Source: Impatiens glandulifera
Taxonomy: Eukaryota; Streptophyta; Magnoliopsida; Ericales; Balsaminaceae
NCBI RefSeq assembly: GCF_907164915.1
Contig: NC_061865.1
Coordinates: 49,759,363-49,823,362 of the forward strand
DNA length: 64,000 nucleotides
Reading direction: 5' to 3'
Shown here: one piece after another, positions 11,601-22,582 of the stretch
Layout of the letters: each line of letters starts with the position of its first letter
How positions within the stretch are numbered: position 1 is the stretch's first letter
Made by a program: the position numbers and the translations under genes
The notes under the pieces: generated by a model
Told to the model about the DNA's origin: nothing
Databases searched by the model: none
The model's input: the letters and a program-made list of their open reading frames with translations, nothing else

Positions 11601-13064
11601 AAACATCGCATGCAAGCTTATATCTTTTGGCTTAGAATCATGCAAATGTGTCTATGATAGGTTTATAACCAGTGTTATGTTTCTAAATCTCTATACTGTG
11701 GGCTTGGTATTTAAGTAAGAAAGGAGGATTATTTAGAATTCAGAAAGAAGTGGTGGTGCATAAACTCATATTGAGCTTCAACTGCTTAATAAATGGGATT
11801 GCATCTATATCTTTAACAGACTATAGGTGGATAACTAATAGATCAATCAAAGGTTTGAGCCCTCCAATTTTTAATGTATTATTAGCTATTCCAAATTGAG
11901 TAGTCCTTTCTTTCGAAAGCTTTCTCAATGCTGAAAAAAAATTAATTGAAACATATTGAAAAAAAGAGAACTACACAAGAGAATAGAAAGAAAGAACAAA
12001 AGATTGAAAATCACTGACCTCTTAACTTTATTTGCAGGCTATGTCAAGGTATGTTAGGATGGAATCAACTTGCATGTCATTAACAGGTAGAGTGCCGTCT
12101 TCTAATTTTCATGAAAGTTCTATTTCATGTTATTTTTTCTTACGTTTTCTGTGCACGTTAGACTAAAGTGGTGTTTGTTATCACCACTTAATCTGATTTT
12201 TTATTTTATCAAATCAACATGTATATAAATAGTTTTCTAAGTACTTTTCCAACACTAGTTTCACATTTTTCAAATCAATTTCATTTGGTTTATTTAACAT
12301 TTATTTTTTCAAACACTTTTTAATTTGACACTTAAAATCCAGTATACAACACTTAATTTCAGTTTCATCAAACACAATCCAAGATTAGTGTGAACATGGC
12401 AATTGTCAAGTGATTTTGTATGTACTACTAGTTCCGAAACATATCAATTCAGTAGTGAGTTTTTCTTGTTTGGGGAAAGGATTTGCCCTTTTTTAGTACA
12501 TAAACAACCCGACAACACTAACAAAACAGAAAGTACTGAGATCTACCAAAGGTTTTAGGTTCGATTATTACTAAGAACACTTTGATTTAAATGAGGGTCA
12601 TGACACTGGGGTCGTGCTAGCCTCCCCTCCTCCGGTAAAAGAAAAAGTTAAAAATGGGAAGAAACTCAACTTACTGAGTTTCAAAAGCTAAATAAATATG
12701 TAAACTATCAACACAAATGAAATCAATAGTCCCCCACATGACAAAATAAATATACACATATTAAGTATTTTTTTGTACCAAACAGTGACTAGAAAAAATC
12801 CTTATCAAGGCTATTGGTAACCAAATAAGTTGCGGCTTTTCCCTTAATTTCTCCACACTCTTCACCTGCAACAAAAGCTTATTACAATTTTAATATTTTT
12901 TCCTTAGATTCCTTGTTTATTAGATCTATCAATTAAGTTCAATTTCTTTTCTAACCAGTATGTTATAACTTTGAATGGCAGACAAAGAGGCATTGTTTTC
13001 TGGGAACTTTCAATTCACATCACTGAAGAACTTGAAGCCAGATACTGAAGGTTTGCAGAAATGA
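5614..13064 (+). CDS. CBP3: ubiquinol-cytochrome c chaperone (CBP3/UQCC1 family)
   Basis: Proteins of this family bind newly made cytochrome b and are needed for assembly of respiratory complex III in the mitochondrial inner membrane or matrix. Seven exons join in phase: 5614-5805, 6319-6532, 8369-8535, 10645-10769, 11196-11256, 12038-12086 and 12982-13064, giving 296 residues. The start is the ATG at 5614; the longer open frame upstream begins only with GTG. Residues 1-64 form a basic, Ala/Ser-rich presequence homologous to that of TIM21. Family motifs include FKTTFSLLILHMWFCLHRF, ELRVSKAGVNLLLITWMKDL, KIFYGNIVAYDKAI and KEALFSGNFQFTSL. Intron 5 (11257-12037) appears to use a GC donor (CAG|GCAAGC). 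The introns hold a hAT element, a MITE and SINE-like copies, and stretch the gene to 7.5 kb. The family call is confident; the gene symbol follows the yeast/plant name. Confidence 0.9.
6650..6915. repeat. possible MITE in CBP3 intron 2
   Basis: The stretch begins GGCTACGTTTGGATGTG and is built of complementary AATTGTA/TACAATT and GAATTG/CAATTC words, so it can fold on itself. That is typical of old GTTTGG-ended MITEs. Ends and target duplication could not be fixed. Confidence 0.35.
8750..9043 (+). repeat. dispersed repeat family R59, copy 3 (CBP3 intron 3)
   Basis: The copy starts near GGAACTGTTTTGGTATGC and ends at CCAAATAGGCTC. It contains the family words AATCACACTATAATCTGGATC and GATCGTGATTGTG, in the opposite orientation to copies 1 and 2. 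Confidence 0.55.
9163..10061. mobile_element. non-autonomous hAT element (899 bp) in CBP3 intron 3
   Basis: The inverted termini are TAGGGATGAGCA on the left and, read inward from the right, TAGGGGCGAGCA. The element is flanked by an exact 8-bp duplication, CCTATACC (9155-9162 and 10062-10069), which is the hAT signature. Both ends carry runs of GGGT/ACCC words. The interior from about 9330 to 9620 holds degenerate repeats of about 20-24 bp built on GTTTAA and CGTTTTTGAC. No transposase is visible. Confidence 0.9.
10150..10320 (+). mobile_element. SINE-like element in CBP3 intron 3
   Basis: A tRNA-like promoter region (AGGTAAGAGTTTTGAACTTAAGAGG, then GAGATCTCAAGTCTGATT) is followed by a 3' part ending GATAGCCTCCTACAGAG and CCCTGGTCTAAAAAAA. 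A similar 3' tail (TAGCCTCC...GG...A-run) recurs near 12590-12650 and 40630-40680, suggesting one family. The tRNA boxes are weak and no target duplication was confirmed. Confidence 0.45.
10793..10956. mobile_element. MITE (164 bp) in CBP3 intron 4
   Basis: The inverted ends are AGCTTGTTTGATG and GCCTTGTTTGATA, flanked on both sides by CCATG (10788-10792 and 10957-10961). Related copies, sharing GGATTAAATAACTAAAAT-type words, lie at about 30198-30414 and 39296-39520. Confidence 0.65.
11257..12037 (+). other. probable GC-AG intron of CBP3
   Basis: The exon ends at CAG and the intron opens GCAAGC; it closes TTTGCAG. Joining here keeps the frame and gives the family-like peptide LLAVQAMSRYVR. 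No GT donor nearby preserves both frame and these residues. Confidence 0.7.
11320..11592 (-). repeat. dispersed repeat family R59, copy 4 (CBP3 intron 5)
   Basis: It contains GAAAATTGCCAAAACTTAAAATTG and two successive subunits with TTGATCATGATCTAGATTATTGTGTGATTTT and CTTCATTTGGTGTAAAT, ending near GCATCCCAAAACAGCTC. Orientation matches copies 1 and 2. Confidence 0.5.
12165..12390. repeat. possible MITE in CBP3 intron 6
   Basis: It begins AAGTGGTGTTTGTTATCACC and ends CATCAAACACAATCC. The ends are loosely inverted (GTGTTTG / CAAACAC) and the interior is AT-rich. No target duplication was identified. Confidence 0.4.
12530..12655 (+). mobile_element. SINE-like fragment in CBP3 intron 6
   Basis: A box-B-like word, AGGTTCGATTA, is followed by a 3' segment ending GTCGTGCTAGCCTCCCCTCC and GGTAAAAGAAAAAG. 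The tail resembles that of the SINE-like copy at 10150-10320. The 5' end is unclear. Confidence 0.45.
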
Positions 13065-13893
13065 AAACCGCTTCAGTGACACTTCAATATTAAACCTAGT
13101 TTGGAAATTGGTATTTTCTTACTATCTTTGGCACAAATCACGTTCCCATAGGAAATTTGCGAAAAGGTATTATTATCGTGTTTCCTAAATTGTATGGTTT
13201 GTCAAATCATTTATTTGGCTGGCTAACTGTTATTGTTAGCTTCATTTTTTTGGGGTATCCTCAAAAGAATTATGGTTCTTTATGCTGTTTCTCTCTATCT
13301 GATCTCCAGAGAAAAAAAGCTATATTACATGAAGGAAATAATGTGCAATAAGATAGGATTTATGTGTATTTAGAAGCAAGCAACCTATTGGAGTTGTGAT
13401 TTTTGTTTCAAAATATTTTTTTTACATATAATTATTGCATATTTTATATTGGTTCGAATTGTAAACGTCTCTAAGTTGGAGTTGCTTAGAAATTGTTTAT
13501 GGAGGTATATTTGGTTATATTTGATATAAACAAGTGTAATTGAAAAAACTGATTTTTAATTTATAAATTTAGTTGATATGCATATTAATTATATTTAAAA
13601 AAATATTTATATTTATTTAATTAAAAAGTATAATTGAATGATACAAATTTATATTTTAAGATAATTTTTCATGATAGTAATAGTTTGAGAATCACAATAT
13701 TAGTATTACTAATGTTTTGTTCTATACATTGTTACAATTTGGATGTTAAAGAATTTCTAAATTCACTTATTTCATTTATCTCGATGTAATTTTATGGGCT
13801 TACAAACTTATTTGTTTTGGATAATTATTGAAACCAATTGTTAGGTCATTTTATATTTGTAAACAAATATATATATATATATATGTTTTCGGA

Positions 13894-13991
13894 AAATTTG
13901 ATGGAATCCTATATTCTTATTCTTATGCAAATTAAATTTAATAAATTTGATGGAATCCTATATTCTTATTCTTATGCAAATTAAATTTAAT
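13894..13991. repeat. 49-bp tandem duplication, two near-identical copies
   Basis: The unit starts AAATTTGATGGAATCC and is repeated at a 49-base offset with almost no differences, so the duplication looks recent. Confidence 0.9.
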
Positions 13992-14521
13992 GATTAATTA
14001 AACAAGATCAACTATTAAACACAATCATACTAATAATTTCAAATAAATTATCTTTTTAAAATAATCAAACAAATCAAGTTAACTATGGGGAAAAAATCTG
14101 CATATTCAGATATTTGAATAGTAAATTTTCATTATATAAAAAATCTAGTAATAACTTAATATTTTTTTTTTATTTGGAGTAGGTATAGCGCCGGAACTTT
14201 TGCATAGGTTTAAAATTGATTTTTTTTTTTTCATTTTTTCTGTTTTAATTTTCCATAGTTCCAAACTTTCAATTTTCATTATAACAACTTCTATTAGCTT
14301 CTAATGACTTGAAACTTGTAAAAATAATAAAAATATTAAATTTTTAATAAGTTAGTATAAAAAACAATATTACATTTTTTTAGTTTACATCTTTTTTCTC
14401 CTTGAGGTTAAGATTTAAACACTTTGAATCTTTATAGATCTTCCATTAACAAACACAAAATGCAAAAAGAGTAAATAGGAAAATGAGAGTAAATTAACCG
14501 TCAAAATATGTGATATATATA

Positions 14522-14700
14522 ATCAAGGTTTTAAAATACGCGGTTCGACCGCAAAACGGTTGGATGGACAGTTCGGATTTTGAGTTAATTTTGGTTACCT
14601 TTCGAACCGACTAAAATTCGGTCCGACCGAAATTCGGTCCGACCGGACAGTTTGACCGAAAATCTGAACCGGAAATTTCCAGTTTGAAAGGTTTTCTTAA
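14522..14700. mobile_element. transposon-end-like fragment
   Basis: GGTTTTAAAATACGCGGTTC at the left is followed by several GGTCCGACCG/CGGTTCGACC-type words and AAATTCGGTCC repeats. This GC-rich, internally repetitive style is common at ends of plant hAT or Mutator-like elements. No right end or target duplication is visible. Confidence 0.4.
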
Positions 14701-15599
14701 GAAAGACTGAATCTTATCTATCATCTGTGTGTTAGCTTCGTCTCCTTCTCTTTCTCTCTTTTTCCGTCAGAATTAAATCATTGCGTAAAATTATGTCACA
14801 CACTAATTAACCCAATTAAATATATAAGATCATCAATATATTTATTTATTCTTTATATTTTTATAAGAATAATAAATTTAAATTTTTATAAAATAAGTTT
14901 CAATATATTACCATATATAATATTAAAAAATTCGTTTATATAATTTTATCAATTTTTTTTTAAGAATATGATATAACAGTTTTCCGAGAGATTTTTCAAA
15001 ACTAAACAGAGAGGGGATGGTAGTAAAACAATCATAGGGACGAGAATGATAAACACATTTAGGGTTGTTCAATATTTTGTCTGAATTGAATATCTAACCG
15101 GATTTGAATAATCCAAATTTTATTTTTGGTTTTTGAATTAAATTAAACCAATTCTAATAAGGTTTTCAATTTGATTTTTGAGATGAAGTTTCAACTCGAA
15201 AACCAAATCGAATTCATTTTTTATTATTTATTTTAATTATATATCAAATTATGTCTAACTCTGACTTATCTCCACTCCAAGTCTCTAGATCTATTTATTC
15301 ATTTTTTTCCCGCTACCCACTCTTAACATATTTCTACTCTAAAGTCTAAATCTATAATCTTTTTACCTCACTCATTCTTTAGCGTCACACCATTAACTTA
15401 TCTCTACTCAAAATCACTAATCTTTATTCCTCCTCTCCTCGCCTAAAATCACTCACCATCGTCATCGACACCTCTCCATCCCATCTCTGGTTGTCGTCAT
15501 CACCACTTCACGTCCTCCATTGAACCACGTGTTCAAATTTTGATGATGAGTCACTAGGCATAGTTTTGGGTGAGTTTTACTGATTTTATATAGTTTTAA

Positions 15600-16600
15600 T
15601 GTTGAAATTAAACTAATCCATTAATTAAATAGAATGAGAATTTTGGAAAATAAATTAAATAAAATTCACACCAAATTAAAATGTGAATTAATTGTGAAAT
15701 TTAATCCAAATGAATATTAATTTGTTAAATGTTTAAATAACATTAATGCCTTCAAGAAGGAAATTAATAAATATTATTAATTGTTATCGTGACTACAAAA
15801 TTTTTATTGCTATCAATTGTTATTGATAATAAGTGTTATCAAATTGAACAATGTATTCCCTCTTCTAGCCTAGCAACAACAAGAGATGAATATCTTCAGC
15901 CTCTTTAAGATGTTTTGGGTTCAAGCCCGTTAGACGATAAATTATGCGCCTGATTAATGGTTAAGTGTGTTTGCGGGTTAGGTGTGTTTAACCCCTTGTG
16001 GCTACATTTTAATTACCCAAAAAAATACTGAGAACATATGTAATGTGCATTCTTACACTGAAGAGGAAATGTGAATGTAATGAAGAGACAAGTAAGGCTA
16101 ACCATTGATGAATGCATTAACCATTGATGAATGCATTAGGCCATTGGATTAATGAACTGATGAATGATTTAGGATTTAATTTTCAGTTATATATATATAT
16201 ATATTCATTCACTATAAATTCTTTTACCCATCATCTTTATCATTTTTTACTCTAAAATTTTCAAAAGTTTTTTCTAATCTTTGTGAGTGTTTTTCGAGTT
16301 ATTGAAACTCGGTGGTTAGATTCAGATATTTTTGTCAAGTTCGTTGTTGTAGTGATTTTTTTTTTATGTTAAACCATTAAAGGTTTTATTGTACCATTGG
16401 AAGCGACCACCAACAAAAAATCTACAACACAAATGGAAGACGGTGGAACTGTGATTATCACAGGTCTCAGAGCAATACAAAAAGATTTATTTATTTTTGT
16501 TGTCTTTCCTTAATATTTTTAGTGTATTTCGTAAATTACCTTTTGATTGTATTTTCATAATTTATTTATGTGTATTTGTAACGAGATAAGACTACCAATA
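15600..16600 (+). repeat. 5' LTR of the copia element
   Basis: Shared with the 3' LTR are stretches such as AATAAATTAAATAAAATTCACACC, GATTCAG...TTGTCAAGTT and the closing ACCAATA. It is longer than the 3' LTR because a SINE was inserted at 15856. A short local duplication of AACCATTGATGAATGCATT sits near 16100. Confidence 0.85.
15856..16031 (+). mobile_element. SINE inserted in the 5' LTR
   Basis: This segment is absent from the matching place in the 3' LTR. It is flanked by near-identical 10-11-mers, GAACAATGTA (15846-15855) and GAACATATGTA (16032-16042). A box-A-like TAGCCTAGCAAC lies near the start and a box-B-like GGGTTCAAGCCC at 15917-15928, about 50 bases apart as in tRNA-derived SINEs. 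The 3' end is A-rich. Confidence 0.75.
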
Positions 16601-18508
16601 ATCTTAAAACAATGATAATATTACTTATCTTAGACTTTTACACGTTTTTATTTGTTTCAGAAATGACTATTTAAACACATATTTCCTACATGATGAGGCA
16701 TATGTCTGTTAACCATCTAAATAAGCTTGAAAAGTTGACGTCTCAAAGTTTAAGATATGACAACACAAAATATTTTTCTACCTCACGACATTGAGTCTCT
16801 TGCGGTTTCTCATGGATGATCCTTTCACTCCTAAGATTGATGAGCCAAATGTGGCCTCATCATCAGATGCAAAAATGCATCCGAAAGTTAATGTGCAAAC
16901 GACTTCGGTCATTAATGCTTGACACAATTCAGATTTCTTGTGTAGAAATTACGTATTGAATAGTTTGTCAGATTCATTGTACAATATGTACATTGAAATA
17001 ATACGACCAAAGAATTATGTCAATCTCTTGAACGTAAATACAAAATCAATGATGCGACTACAAAAAAGTTTATGGTCGATCGATTTTTGAACTACAAAAC
17101 GGTGATCGGTCATTAAACAAGTTCAAGTGATCCAAATTATTTTGTACGAAATTCACGCTGATGGCATGAATTTGGGAGAAACTTTTCAAGTAACAGTTAT
17201 TATTGAGAAGATACCACTAAGAACGATTTTAAGAATTACCTTAAGCACAAATGAAATGAGATGAACGTAGAAGATTTTGTGTTTCGTCTACGCATTGAAG
17301 AGAAAAATAAAAGTGCCTCAAAAAATACTTTAGTCAACATGTGGCTAAAGCAAATATGGTGGAATGGTAAAGACAAGAAAAAACATAATTTCTTTGTAAA
17401 AAATCGAAACCTTCATCTTAAAGGTAGAATTTCTAAGAACTTCACGGGAAAGTGTTTCAGTTGCAATGACATTGGCCAGATTGTAATAAGCCGACGAGAG
17501 TTCGAAATGCTAACTTAACTAAATGATTGTTGGACATAGATTTGTGTGTGGTGATATCGAAAGTTAACTTGGTGAGTCTAATCCACGAGAATGGTGAATT
17601 GACAAAGGAGGTAAAAGACATGTTTGCTCCAACAAAGAAGTACTTACAAGCCTCAAAGAAGTGAAGAATTGTGAAAAGTTGTTCATGGAGAATTATGCAC
17701 TTTCGACATACTAAAGGAAAATTAGTACTAAGGTTGTTTTCAGGGAAAGAATTAACTTTAACTAATGTGTTGTATGTTCCGAAGATTTAGAAAAATTTGG
17801 TATTCAATTTTCTTTTAAGTAAGCATGGTTTTAAAATTGTTATTGAGTCAGATAAATTTTTTGTATCCAAAGGTGGAATGTTTGAAAATAGAGGTTCTCT
17901 ATTTATGAGCTCTTTAAGTTCAATGTAATGGAAATCAAGCCAAGTATGAAATAAAAATAATATATCTTCTAGTTACTTGTTGGAGTCTTCCATTTTATGG
18001 CATGTTAGACTATGTCATATTATTTATGATTCGATGCATCGATTACTTAAATTGGAGAGTATACCTACATTAAAAATAAATAAGAAACACAAGTGTGAAG
18101 TTTGTGTTGAAGAAAAAATTGACAAGATCATCATTTCGAAACGTTAAAAGAAATAATAGAGCACTTGACTTAATTCATACAGAGACAGTACCAGCCCTGT
18201 GAATTGGGGTGCCCTAAGAGAAAAAAATTATCATTGAGACAACATCACATTATTCTCCTCAACAAAATGATATGAATGAGAGAAAAAACAGAACATTAAA
18301 AGCAATGATGAATTCACTTCTATTAAGTTCTAGTCTACTATAGAACATGTGGGGATAAACTATTTTGACAGCTTATTACCTTTTAAATAAGGTTCCATGA
18401 AAAAAGCTAGATAAAAGTTCATATGAGTTATGGCATAAAGAAAATCATCACGTGAATATTTACATATGTGGGGGTGTCTATCTAAAGTAGTCGTACCATT
18501 ATCTAAAA

Positions 18509-18688
18509 GGAAAATGATAGAGAGCAGGAAAATTTTGACAGGAATATATAGGGAAATAAGGTGTCATTCCTCCATTGGATTGAAAATGTAATAGGAGGGA
18601 GAATTTTAAATTTTCAATCCAATAGATGAATGACACCTCATTTCCCTACATATTCCTGTCAAAATTTTTCTGCTCTCTATCATTTCCC
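18509..18688. mobile_element. 180-bp MITE, Mutator-like, nested in the copia element
   Basis: The arms are nearly perfect inverted repeats of about 80 bases, starting GGAAAATGATAGAGAGCAG and, from the right, GGGAAATGATAGAGAGCAG. The flanks TATCTAAAA (18500-18508) and TATTTAAAA (18689-18697) form a 9-bp duplication with one mismatch, which fits Mutator-like elements. The insertion interrupts the copia integrase/RT linker. Confidence 0.85.
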
Positions 18689-19901
18689 TATTTAAAAATG
18701 TCAAAGTTGGACAAAAATTATTGATTGTATATTTATTGGATATGCATATAACAATAGTGCTTATCATTTTCTTGTGTTTAAATTAGAAATTCTAGACATT
18801 AATAAAAATACTATAATGAAATTGATAAATGCATCGTTCTTTGAACATATACTTCCATATGAGTATAATGAAGGATCACGTTTTCCAAAAAAAATCTTGA
18901 GCAAGATGAATAAGAAACATAAAATGAAGTTGAGGTTAAACCTAAACGAAGTAAACGAGCTAGAATGGAAAAATCAATAGTCTAGATTTTTATATTTTAA
19001 TGATGGAAAGTGAACATCAAACGTATAATGAGGCAATTACCTCATTTTAAGGATCTCAATGGAGAGATGCAATTAATAGTGTGATAGAATCTATTTTGCA
19101 AAATCATACGTAAAAACTAGTGAATATACCTCATAGAAATAAACCACTAGGTTGTCGATGAGTTTTCAAAAAGAAAATGAAAGTGGATGGATCAATTGAT
19201 AAATATAAGACGAGATTGACGGTAAAAGGATATCGCCAATAAGAAGGTCTTGATTATTGTGATACATATTCTCCGATTACAAGAATAACTTCTATTAGAT
19301 TGATTATGATTTCTTCTTTACGCAATCTAAAAGTTCACCATATGGACGTAAAAACTACTTTCTTAAATAGAGACTTGAAAGAATAAATTTACATAGAACA
19401 ACTTCAAGAATTTTCTACTCAAGGACAAGAAAATAAAGTTTGTAAATTTGTTAAGTCTTTATATGGCTTAAAACAAGCTCCAAACAATGTCATGAGAAAT
19501 TTAATAATGTTATGATCTCAAATGAATTCAAAATCAATGAATGTGACAAGTGGTTACGTCATTTTACGTCTTTATACAAATGACATACTTATCATTGAAA
19601 GTAATGATAAAATGATTAAATCCAATATAAAGATATGTTAAATTCAAAATTTTACATGAAAGATATGTGATAGGTTGACATGATTCTTAGAATCAAAGTG
19701 ATTAGAACATCATAATGATAGTTCTAAGTTAATCGCATTATGTGGATAAGATCTTTGAATTTTTTTAACAAGGATGATTTTACGTTGGCTAACACTCTAA
19801 TAGATATGAGTCAACGTCTATCTAAAAATCGTGGAGAAAGTATTTCTCAATTAGAATATTCTCAAATAATTTGAAGTCTAATGTACTTAATGAACTATAC
19901 A

Positions 19902-21490
19902 TGTTAGATTAAGTTAAATAAAGAAAAAGAAAAATTAATAAAAGAGAAATAATTAATTAAGGAAAAACGTCTTAATAAACTTAGGTGAATAAGTTTAATT
20001 TAATACGACATAGTTTTAATGATGTGGTCTGAACAAAACTAAGTTATATAAATTGTCTTTGCATAGGTACGTCCGAAGGCGTCTTCCTTCTTTCCGACGT
20101 GTTGTTTGAGCAAGCGCGATCAGACGTCTAACTTCATCAGACGTGAAGTCTGAAGAAGTGCGCGAGCAGACCTCTAACTTCATCAGACGTGTAGTCTAAA
20201 AAAGTGCACGGGCAACCGTCTAACTTCATCAGACGTGTAGTTTGAGGAAGTGCGCGAGCAGACGTTTAACTTCATCAGACGTGTAGTCTGAAGAAGTGCG
20301 CGAGCATACGTCTAACTTCATCAGACATGTAGTCTGAAGAAGTGCACAAGCAGACGTCTAACTTCTTCAAATGTGTAGTCTGAAGAAGTGCGGGAGCAGA
20401 CGTCTAACTTCATCAGACGTGTAGTCTAAGAAATACGGGAGCAGACGTCTAAGTTCATCAGACGTATAGTCTGAAGAAGTGCACGAGCAGACGTCTAACT
20501 TCATCAGACGTGTAGTCTGAAGAAGTGCGCGAGTAGACGTCTAACTTCATCAGACGTGTAGTGTGAAGAAGTGCGCGAGCAGACGTCTAACTTCATCAGA
20601 CGTGTAGTCTAAAGAAGTGTGAGCATATGTCTTGCTTCAGCAGTCATCTGAAGAAGCGTCCACTTATCTACTCAGCTCATCAGCTTAGCAATTAGTAGTG
20701 TTCGTTATCAACCGTCTGCCAAGACAACTTAACACACTATAACTGCTTATTTTCCACGTACTCAAATATTCCGCTAGCCCACGTCTCGTACTATCTCGTA
20801 CACCACATTCCAGCAAATATTCTCTACTACAATCCAGTACGCCACGATCCAACGATTATATTCTCATGTATGTTCCCGTACACCTGACGTACGTCCAACG
20901 AAAAACTGACACATATCCAAGAGGAAGATTCGATTGTTACCAATCTCCCTATAAATAGAAAGCAGAGTACAACGGTGAATCTCTCATTTCGAAAATCACA
21001 CGAATTATGAACTACTAAAGTGTTGTGAGCACTAAGTCTATTATGTAATTCACATACTGTCTTTTCTCTGTGAAATTTCAGTATTGTAAATTGAACAGGA
21101 TTTGTGTATTCAACATAGTGTTAGCTAGAAGTTTAGAAACATGTAGTTGTTAAATCATGTGTGTCTTATTGGGTTTGTGTAGTCGATATATGAATCAAAA
21201 TCTTCTAGTGAAAAACCTTCTGAAAACATAAGAAGGGGTGATATAAGAGTTTTATCTCCGAACATCCATAATACTCCTTGTGTTCTTTCATTTCTACAAC
21301 TTCTAATCTCTTATCTGCTGCTTCAAATCGAGCAAGCATTTCCGCACTTGATGTCATTCAAGAGTTTGCAAAGATTTGTGAAGAATAGAAACATATATTA
21401 ATCTCTAATAGGATTAAAATCGAATTAAAAGTGTTTTAAGTTGTCAACTATATTCAAACTCCCTCTCTATAGTTGTCATCGATCCTAAAA
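19902..21490 (+). mobile_element. solo LTR (1.6 kb) nested in the copia RT region
   Basis: It starts TGTTAGATTAAG and ends GATCCTAAAA, where TGTTAG...CTAACA would be the unmutated ends. The exact 5-bp duplication ATACA flanks it (19897-19901 and 21491-21495), and removing it restores the copia peptide NYTRPS. A TATA box, CTATAAATAG, lies near 20950 and would start the transcript. The U3 part carries an 11-unit 46-bp array. No internal domain or second LTR remains, so it is a recombination product. Confidence 0.9.
20121..20623 (+). repeat. 11 x 46-bp palindromic tandem array in the solo LTR
   Basis: Each unit contains CAGACGTCTAACTTCATCAG followed by ACGTGTAGTCTGAAGAAGTG. Within a unit ACTTCATCAGAC and GTCTGAAGAAGT are near-perfect inverted copies around GTGTA, so every unit can form a hairpin. 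A decayed twelfth unit follows up to about 20670. The unit also holds repeated ACGT cores, the core of many plant bZIP sites. It lies upstream of the LTR TATA box. Confidence 0.9.
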
Positions 21491-22582
21491 ATACAAGACC
21501 ATCCATAGCCTATGTAATAAGCAAACTGAGGAGTAGATACACGAGTAATCCGGATAATCCATGTAATAAACATTGGAAATACATTATACGATTACTTAGA
21601 CATTTGAAAGATACACGTGATTATAGTCTACACTACACGAGACATCTTGCTATTATCAAAAAATACACTGATGCTAATTGGATTTCAGATATGAAAAACT
21701 CTAAGTCAACAAGTGGATATGTATTTATACTTGGAGGTGCAGTTATATAATAAAAATTTTCTAAACAAACTATTATTGTTAAATTCATGATGAAATTTGA
21801 ATTTATATCTCTTAACAAGTGTGGTGAAGATGTTGAATGACTACGTTTATTCCTAGAAAATATTCCAATGTGGTCTAATCTCGTACCGACAATTTCTATT
21901 CACTATTATAGTCAATCTGCGATCAGCCGATCTAAAAGTCATATGTATAATGGTAAGTCTAGACATATACAACGTAAACATAATATCATTAAACAATTAC
22001 TCTTAATTGGAATTATCTCAATTGATTACGTAAAATCAAAAGATAATATTACAGATCCGCTTATTAAAATGTTAAATAGAGAGTTGGTGTTAAAGTCCTC
22101 ACAAGGAATGAGACTTAGGTCTACAATAAGTTGGTACGAAAGGAAACCCAACCTATGATTACTAGAGATCCCAATACATAAGTTTAATGGGACAACATAA
22201 TTGTATTAAACTTGGTAGATTACTATGAGTGAAATTTTTTACGATAAAATAGTATTTCGGGAAATGATGTGCACATGATCTCTTAATGATTATTTGTGAA
22301 CAAAGATATCACCTATGTGAGAGAAGTGGGGCTCTTTCGAAATAATTACACGATTCAATTCTAGACAATCTCATTAAACCAGACGAATGTTCATAGCCTA
22401 AATGAACACAACATGAGAACTACCATGTATAAAAAAGAATTCTATATGAAAATGTGTAATCATTTACACAAAAGACAAAATAGTTCAAATACATCGAGTC
22501 TATTAATCGGCTAATAATGTTATATACTTTCCTAAAGAAGTGTTCAAAGAGTCACACATACCTATACTATATAGGATTCAAT

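Larger units (their letters stand above)
13065..15059. other. intergenic region after CBP3
   Basis: AT-rich DNA with no gene. It contains a short (AT)n run near 13868-13884, a 49-bp tandem duplication at 13894-13991 and a worn transposon-like fragment at about 14522-14700. Confidence 0.5.
16700..22180 (+). pseudogene. decayed copia gag-pol
   Basis: The gag remnant near 17100-17500 ends with a partial zinc knuckle (CFSCNDIGQ). An integrase zinc-finger-like piece lies at 17985-18120 (WHVRLCH, then CEVCVEEK). Reverse transcriptase pieces lie at 19140-19490 (CRVFKKKMKVDGSIDKYKTRL broken by a stop, then YGLKQAP). RNase H lies at 21497-22130 ([19 protein letters not shown]; later DNITDPLIK). Many stops and several frameshifts make it inactive. 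Confidence 0.85.

Noticed and set aside
20121..20623. CRISPR-like regular repeats of 46 bp
   Set aside because: The repeats are contiguous, without unique spacers, vary in sequence, and lie in the LTR of a plant retroelement.
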